Positions 57,926 through 64,000 of a stretch of DNA of 64,000 bases are shown in pieces. This stretch comes from Aporrectodea caliginosa. Taxonomy: Eukaryota > Annelida > Clitellata > Crassiclitellata > Lumbricidae. Every line of letters begins with the position of its first letter. Positions within the stretch are counted from its first letter, which is position 1. The stretch lies in the NCBI GenBank assembly GCA_020284085.1, contig JACEVL010000497.1, positions 856,501 to 920,500 of the forward strand. The letters are read 5' to 3'. The translations under genes and the position numbers were made by a program. A model generated the notes under the pieces. The model made no database searches. It saw only the letters and a program-made list of their open reading frames with translations, and was not told where the DNA came from.

Positions 57926-58628
57926 AGTTATCGCGCCATGTCAGATTCCAGTTGAGGACATGAGGGGGTGCGGAACTGCGGATTAAGATAAAACAAATAG
58001 GTTAATAAAAGGTTGAAACAGAAAAACCTTCACTGTTCTGTCAGAGACATAAGATAATGGCTGAGGAGACTGACCCCATTTGTTACAGTGAACAGAGAAG
58101 AAGAATGCTAATGAGCAATGCTGCAAATCAATGATGTACGTCAGGTTTGTTTGACGCCTCTACAACTTAGGACATGCAGATAAATTATAACAGGCGGCCA
58201 AACCAGAAACACAGAACCGGAATAAACTAGTCAGGTAACACTGTCTTGGCCTCTCGTGGCCTTGGTGCAAGGTACAGCGTGCCTTGTCTCATCAATGACA
58301 CCAAGACAATCACTCAATAGGTAAGTGATAGGGGCATCTGAACAAGTCATCTAATTACTTATTGTTTCTTGCTGTGGCCGGTCTGTCCACGGTTTAGTAG
58401 TATGGAGAAAACCACACTGAGATTAAGTAGCAATCGTTGACTAATGCCTGGGACATTTTTACAGTGGCACCGTAAAAGTTTTAAAAAGATTTATTAGCAT
58501 TACCAAGTGGAGCATTTGAATGCGCATAACCCATTTCTAAGCACAGGACAGAGACGTTAGAACATTTGATTGCCACGTTAAGCGCCCTTGTGAATTTTTT
58601 AAAAGGTGCTCTACAATAAAGCCAGACT

Positions 58629-58800
58629 CATACATACATACATACATACATACATAATACATACATAATACATACATAATACATAGATACATACATACAT
58701 ACACACATACATACACACATACATACATAGATACATACATACATGTAAACAAACACACACACACCCACACACACACCCACACGCAAACGCACACACATAC
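58629..58800. repeat. CATA/CA microsatellite
   Basis: ACATACATAC repeats followed by CACACACCC variants. The minus-strand open frames here are repeat artefacts. Confidence 0.92.
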
Positions 58801-60865
58801 AGCAGGAGTCCTGCATAAAGTGCAGGTAGCTACGTAGACCAAATAAGAGACAATGCCGGACTCGAACAGAACAGACGGCAGATGCAAAAGCAGTGTCGTC
58901 GCTTGACATGCCGTTGATGCACATCTCGGCTTCTGATCCCAATCGATACGAATCTGACCAACAATGACACGGAACCAGTCACCTGGCACACCAAAACAAC
59001 GGACGCCCCCCCCCAACCACCCCATTCACTCACCCACCGGAGCAATGACGAAAATTTACGACCATCGTGATTAACACATAAATGGTGGTCGAGGAACCAA
59101 CAGAAGCAAATGATGATTTCCCTCTGGCACCCAGGTAAACGAGCCCTCGCATCGTCCATACAAAACTAAATGCCGTGCTGTAATTGGGCACAATAAAGCA
59201 ATGCCAATGGCAACCACAGAAACGCACCAACAAACAGCGCCATAAACCATCACAGACGGCGCAAAAATCACCAGTTAATCAGATCCTGGCGGCAAAACGA
59301 ACTAACGTGGTTAGGTAGGAAAACTGTCCATGAAATATGCAGACTGTCAACTGCGTGGTCTTTCTTTCACTCTGCAACATATTTCATGGATAATACGACT
59401 GTCCAGGGGTCTCCTCTGAGCGCTGCTGTTCTGCGGATTGAAAAGAACAGCCAGCAGCCAAACATTAGGAAAGTTGTTTGATGATAAAATTACAGCTCCA
59501 AAAAGAAAAACAGCAAAGATATTTGTCATGTTCTAATGGAGAGAGATGATTTACGAAAAATCACAAACCAGAGTAGACCAGGAAAATAGACGCCTACCTG
59601 ATAACAAACCTACTTTTCCAATTCCCTGACCTGTAATTTTTATACATCCCTCATAATCATACTGATTATCATAATATCAACAAATTCAACATTTTAATCA
59701 TCAACAACAACAGCCTCATCTCATACCTTCATCACTTCTTATGGCTTTCTGTGATATCAAACACTATGAAGACTATCGATTGTACAAGGACAGATTTGTG
59801 GAAATACAATAATAAAATACAGCCCGTAAAAACAAAGTTTTTACTATATCCATCTAGTATCCTATAACGTGTACTCTGAAAATAGTCCGCGTTCATTTTG
59901 CAACATAGCATGCGTTTAATGAGGCAGCGCACCCGTGTCTGTTGCGGCCAATGGCAACGCTGGCCAATGGCAACGCTGCGTTTCGGAAAAGGGATTCCCG
60001 ATTCGAAAAGTTTAGTCCTCGATTCTATAAGCTAGCCTTTTTTGGGGAGCTGAAATTTTGATAGAATGAAGTGTGTGCGAGGGCGAGTCTATCTGCCAAG
60101 TTTCACGACGATTGAATGATTGTAAGTGATCGAACTAGTCGTCGCAAGATTTGACTTTTTAGCCTGTGGCGCAATCAATCAAGCAAGCAAGATTCCCGCA
60201 AGTTAAACTAGATGGATAAAAACCATAAACAGATGTTTTTTATGCAAAATCTTTCCAAGCACTCTGCAATTGATCAGTTAAAATCCCATAACAAATCAAC
60301 AACTGCTGAGCAACATGACTCAACAATGAATCACCAAATTTACGACACAAATCAAAATTCAAGCCTCAGAAGCACAACTAGAAAGGGTGATTCATTGATC
60401 ATACCATTCTACAGCAGCAGCACAGTGGCGACTTTCTAACACATAAGATGGTTAAAAACAAAGCTGGGCTGGATATCAAGCGTATTCCAGTCACAGCATT
60501 GCTTTATATTCCAGGCAGACAGACAGGAAATAATGAAATGGTTTCACGCAGTCTCATAAACAACACCATCCCATGTGTTTGTAATCATGTCCTCTAACCC
60601 CCAGGCATCTAAACTTCCTGTTGACGCTCTAGCCCTGTGTTGCTCGCAATCAGCCATAACAAGAATGTATGCTTAAGGACTTAGCAGATCAGGGATTGAA
60701 GCCATGGACAGCAATAAATGCTCAACCTTTCGCACAGAAACCTTTGAATCTGCATCTATGCGCTCACAACTTTAACGAGCTGGATTATGACGCACCGTCA
60801 TAACGAGCTGTTGCACACTGTACAATGTACACAGCAACAGCATGGCACAGTCAGCAGCAACATTT

Positions 60866-61142
60866 CATTTCATTTCATTTCAGATATTTATATAGCGCCC
60901 CTTCAAGATTTCTACTCAGAGGCGCTCCCGACTACAGTGCGGACACTGAATCGGAGTTTCACGCCGAAGCGCATGAGCAATTGAGAGTGAAGGACTTGCC
61001 CAGGGTCCCTACGCGGCGGCTTGAGGTAGATTCGAACCCGCAACCCTCCGGCTGCAAGGCACCAAACATACCCCCTTGAGGTGGATTCGAACCCGCAACC
61101 CTCCGGCTGCAAGGCACCGAACATACCCCTACCACGCCCCAC
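60866..61142 (-). mobile_element. tRNA-related SINE, family B, with duplicated head
   Basis: Reverse copy of family B in which the about 56-bp tRNA-like head occurs twice in tandem (about 61020-61075 and 61076-61131), so two B boxes are present. Confidence 0.82.
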
Positions 61143-62216
61143 ATGCTCTCCAATAGCTTACTCAGCACCACAATGACATCAGCTGCAACAGGACATTGCT
61201 GAGTTTGACTTCACCTCATAAAGAAAACAGCAAAAACCACTTATTCAGAAAAAAATCTGGTCTGTTTTGCCTTGTTGCTGAATTCTAGTACGGTAGAGTT
61301 GAACGTCTGACCAACTTCTCAAGAAAACAAAGTCAGCAGAAATCACCGCCGTAGGTCCATTGGAAACCTTCCAATATTTTTTCGCTCATGTATGTCGGTG
61401 CAGAGAGCATTTGCTTTGCAGAAATCCATGTTACGTCAAAGGAACTTGGCATAAATAACTGATGGAATCCAGAAGTACTCAATGCTTGTAGCAATACCGA
61501 TTAAATTCCTTTGGAATAAAAATGGCCGGCTCTACCAATATCAAAAGTAATAATTCATAATATTAGGCCTCTAGGTTACCAACAAACTACTGCAGTCACT
61601 TGCAGTGGCAGTGTTGTTGTTGTTGCGCATTTGCACGTAATCGTAACTAGATTTTGTTACTAAGTTACAGCAATTATGGACTCACTCAATATAACGACAG
61701 GTTACAGTTTAATGAAAATGAGATATATTTATAATAAAGTCCAAGTCCAAGCAGAAGTCTAAGTAGAAGTCACAACTGCAGGGGAGATGTCCAAGCTAAC
61801 TGACCAATCAATTCCCTAAATGACCCACAAGCTGACAACCTAGCAACCGAACTACCTATCTACTTAATTACTTCTAGAGTAATTACAGCTATAAGCTAGT
61901 AATCATTGTACTGTTTCATTTACTCAATGATCCATTGCTGTACTGGTTAATTAGTTTATTAATGTTATTATCTATGTAAGCAAGCTTTCACTACCCCTTA
62001 ACAACCACATGACATTTATTCTGACAACTTCCTGCACTGAAACCAAAAATAATATTTGAGGCAATTCCATGCAATTGGAAGCCATTGCTTGGTTAATCTG
62101 TAAATGGTGGACAACCATTTGTTCAAAGGCACATGTTCAAAGGCACATGTTCAAAGGCACACAGCAGTTCAAGGTGATGGTGCCACACAAATGTCTAATC
62201 ATTTATATGCTCATCT

Positions 62217-62378
62217 CGTTTAACACAAACTCAGCCATAATGAGTACACTGACTGTACATCATCAGTGGGAAGATGAGATGGCAAGGGAGAAGACTGGCC
62301 TTCATATGACGAGGCTAAGAAAATGAAGTCGCTAACACTTCATACCCATGGCTGCCTCAGAGCTGGCTTACAGGACTG
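62217..62378 (+). mobile_element. SINE family C, head missing
   Basis: Reverse complement of the body at 29318-29480 (AAGACTGGCC, GCTAAGAAAATGAAG, CCCATGGCTGCCTC). The tRNA-like head is missing. Confidence 0.62.
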
Positions 62379-62771
62379 CTCTTCTTCTTTCTTAATACGT
62401 TGCACTTCTTAGGCTTGCAGCAATGCTATATGCAGCAATATGTAGCAAAAGACAAATATGGCTGAAAAGCACCTGAAGCAATCTCCAAATAATGTATGCA
62501 GCATTTTTAAGATGCAATCTAAAGACGGAATATAGCGTTAAATGGTACCCGAAAGACTCGTGTTCCTCTCTTCTTATCTCTCCAGATGACGACATGCAGT
62601 GGCTCATACGAATGAATAGTGTTGGCTGAAAGGAAAAAGAAATTACGAATCAAACTAAATATTGCATAAGTAAATATAAAACCTCTATCATCTCAGTAAA
62701 TATCTTTCTCAGAGCCAGAGACTACCCCCGGCTCACCATGAGTCTATTGCTATGCGGCCCGCTGGCAAGCG

Positions 62772-62997
62772 AAGTGACTTAGCCTTGGCATATAAGGGCA
62801 GGTGGACAACCCTCTCCTTTATCATCTCATCTTCCCACCGACAGTGTATGGTCAGTGTACTCATTATAGCTGAGTTGGCTATGGGCACAGGTGGGCAGAA
62901 AACTCTAACCAAATTTCTGCCCTGGGAGGGATTTGAACCCCCGACCTCTCAATTGACAGCTCGGCATGCTAACCACTACACTGTTAAACTACGTAAA
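62772..62997 (-). mobile_element. SINE family C, reverse copy with head
   Basis: Matches 29318-29548 through TTAGCCTTGGCATAT, TCATTATAGCTGAGTTGG and GGATTTGAACCCCCGACC, whose complement is a B box. It lies in opposite orientation to 62217-62378, about 400 bp away. Confidence 0.66.
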
Positions 62998-63305
62998 ATG
63001 TCATCTTGCCATACTTTTCCACCCATACCAGTATAAGGTGAGACTGAATGGTAACAAGCATCTGCTTAAGCTTAGACTTAATTAAGCTTAAGCTATGTGC
63101 ATATCAGCAGGTAACAGCTGAACTCATCATAAAATGGCATACTGACAAACAATAATTGCTCATCAGAATAAATTTCTTGCCAAAAATTCCATGTTTCTCT
63201 CAACATATTCAACTGTAGTTTGAATACTAGTTTCTGATAAATAACATATCCTTTTCACAGAAAATTCTGTAGTATTGTCAAGTCTTGCAGAAGAAATTGC
63301 TTACC

Positions 63306-63333
63306 TTTCGACATAGACGGGCTTGTTGAAAAC
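63306..63333 (-). CDS. Candidate 28-nt microexon, possibly 5' part of PRKAG
   Basis: On the minus strand, CATTTTGCAG precedes 28 nt and a near-perfect GTAAGC donor follows. One frame gives FSTSPSMSK, like the Ser/Pro-rich N-termini of long gamma isoforms. It cannot splice directly to 50349 in phase, so other exons would be needed. Speculative. Confidence 0.28.
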
Positions 63334-64000
63334 TGCAAAATGCAAACAAAATAACTGTCACAAACAATCTTACTAAAACAAAAGATCTATGCTCTGGATA
63401 TTCCTTATTACTGTCAGAATGTGCAGTTCATATATACTGAATGCCTTTAGGAGGCTGGATTCATTAGGAGGCTGGATTCATAAATAATGTTTAGTCATAA
63501 AGATATACAGACTACAGCCTGGGCATCTTAAAATGCATACCAACAACTACTTTATTAAACATTGCATTATACTACATTAGTATGTGGTGGCATGTTCCAT
63601 AAAAAAAACAAGTTCATAACAGGATGCATGAGCATAGATAATGTTAGTATTGGTCAAACACTCTACTCCTCGCAACAACTATGTACCGTTGTGTCACTTC
63701 TGCTAAAAATCTCTCTTGTTATGCTACAACAGGAAGCATGCTCTTTTTGTACAACAACCTCAGTCCGGTAATTCTACAAGACTTGTCAGCTTCATAGGAG
63801 CCATCATCAAAATCTCTATGTAATCAGTCAAGAGCTGTGGAACATAGACAGAAATACATCAAACATAGTTGTGTACTTTACTTTCAGATATTGCTAAACA
63901 GTGCAGCTCCACTGTCAGATTCAATTGTGTTTTTAATCAAGTCCTATAACTGATGTCTGGTTTCATTGGCAAGCTGAATGGCATTGCAATGCCACCCTGG

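Larger units (their letters stand above)
57930..63305. other. Region upstream of the known PRKAG exons
   Basis: Apart from SINEs, microsatellites and repeats listed separately, I see no confident exon. A locally CpG-bearing stretch (58840-59290) and a pair of GGCCAATGGCAACGCT repeats with CCAAT boxes (about 59948-59979) are the only promoter-like hints. Confidence 0.35.

Noticed and set aside
58537..59025. 162-codon minus-strand frame
   Set aside because: A large part is Tyr/Val/Cys/Met repeats from the CATA/CA microsatellite.

Overview
The window is nuclear DNA of a metazoan. Genes are split by GT-AG introns, repeats are dense, and SINEs and decayed non-LTR retrotransposons are common. The frequent TAGGCCTA motif, the secreted C-type lectin and the mix of repeats suggest a marine deuterostome invertebrate (echinoderm or hemichordate). 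That placement is inference; nothing in the window fixes the species.

Three protein-coding genes can be built exon by exon. (1) 1966-7073, + strand: a complete three-exon secreted C-type lectin-domain protein of 165 aa that lacks the canonical EPN and WND calcium/sugar motifs. (2) 10031-15109, + strand: a complete three-exon CISD3-type mitochondrial double-CDGSH iron-sulfur protein of 169 aa. (3) 20677-50349, - strand: the AMP-activated protein kinase gamma subunit (PRKAG family, closest in feel to PRKAG2). Twelve phase-consistent exons give 438 aa, all four CBS motifs and an unusual acidic C-terminal extension of about 117 aa. Its true N-terminus was not found; a 28-nt microexon candidate lies at 63306-63333 and the gene may continue beyond the window. 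CISD3 and PRKAG are convergent, with about 5.5 kb between their stop codons. The three genes have no evident shared pathway.

Most other sequence is mobile or repetitive. Eight short, non-coding hAT-like elements have matching termini and 8-bp target duplications, six of them perfect. They lie at 936-1845, 6415-6557, 10429-10693 (nested), 11550-12019, 22092-22597, 35672-36654 (with another element nested inside), 53784-54596 and 56304-57119. There are other terminal-inverted-repeat elements: 10395-11225, 13502-14519, 16146-16753, 24057-24506 and 35753-36161. Three tRNA-related SINE families recur, and decayed reverse-transcriptase pieces of CR1/L2-like LINEs are scattered through introns and intergenic DNA. 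Low-complexity blocks include a 1.2-kb polypyrimidine strand (7733-8945), a 39-bp minisatellite (51930-52275), a 24-bp minisatellite (57694-57925) and several microsatellites.

The points most worth a second look are the AMPK gamma protein (C-terminal extension with a duplicated 9-residue unit, His at a normally conserved nucleotide-contacting Arg, a possible alternative donor, and a SINE and a CU-rich tract right beside splice donors), the motif-less Cys-rich lectin, and the unusual number of clean hAT insertions, including one about 120 bp upstream of the lectin start.
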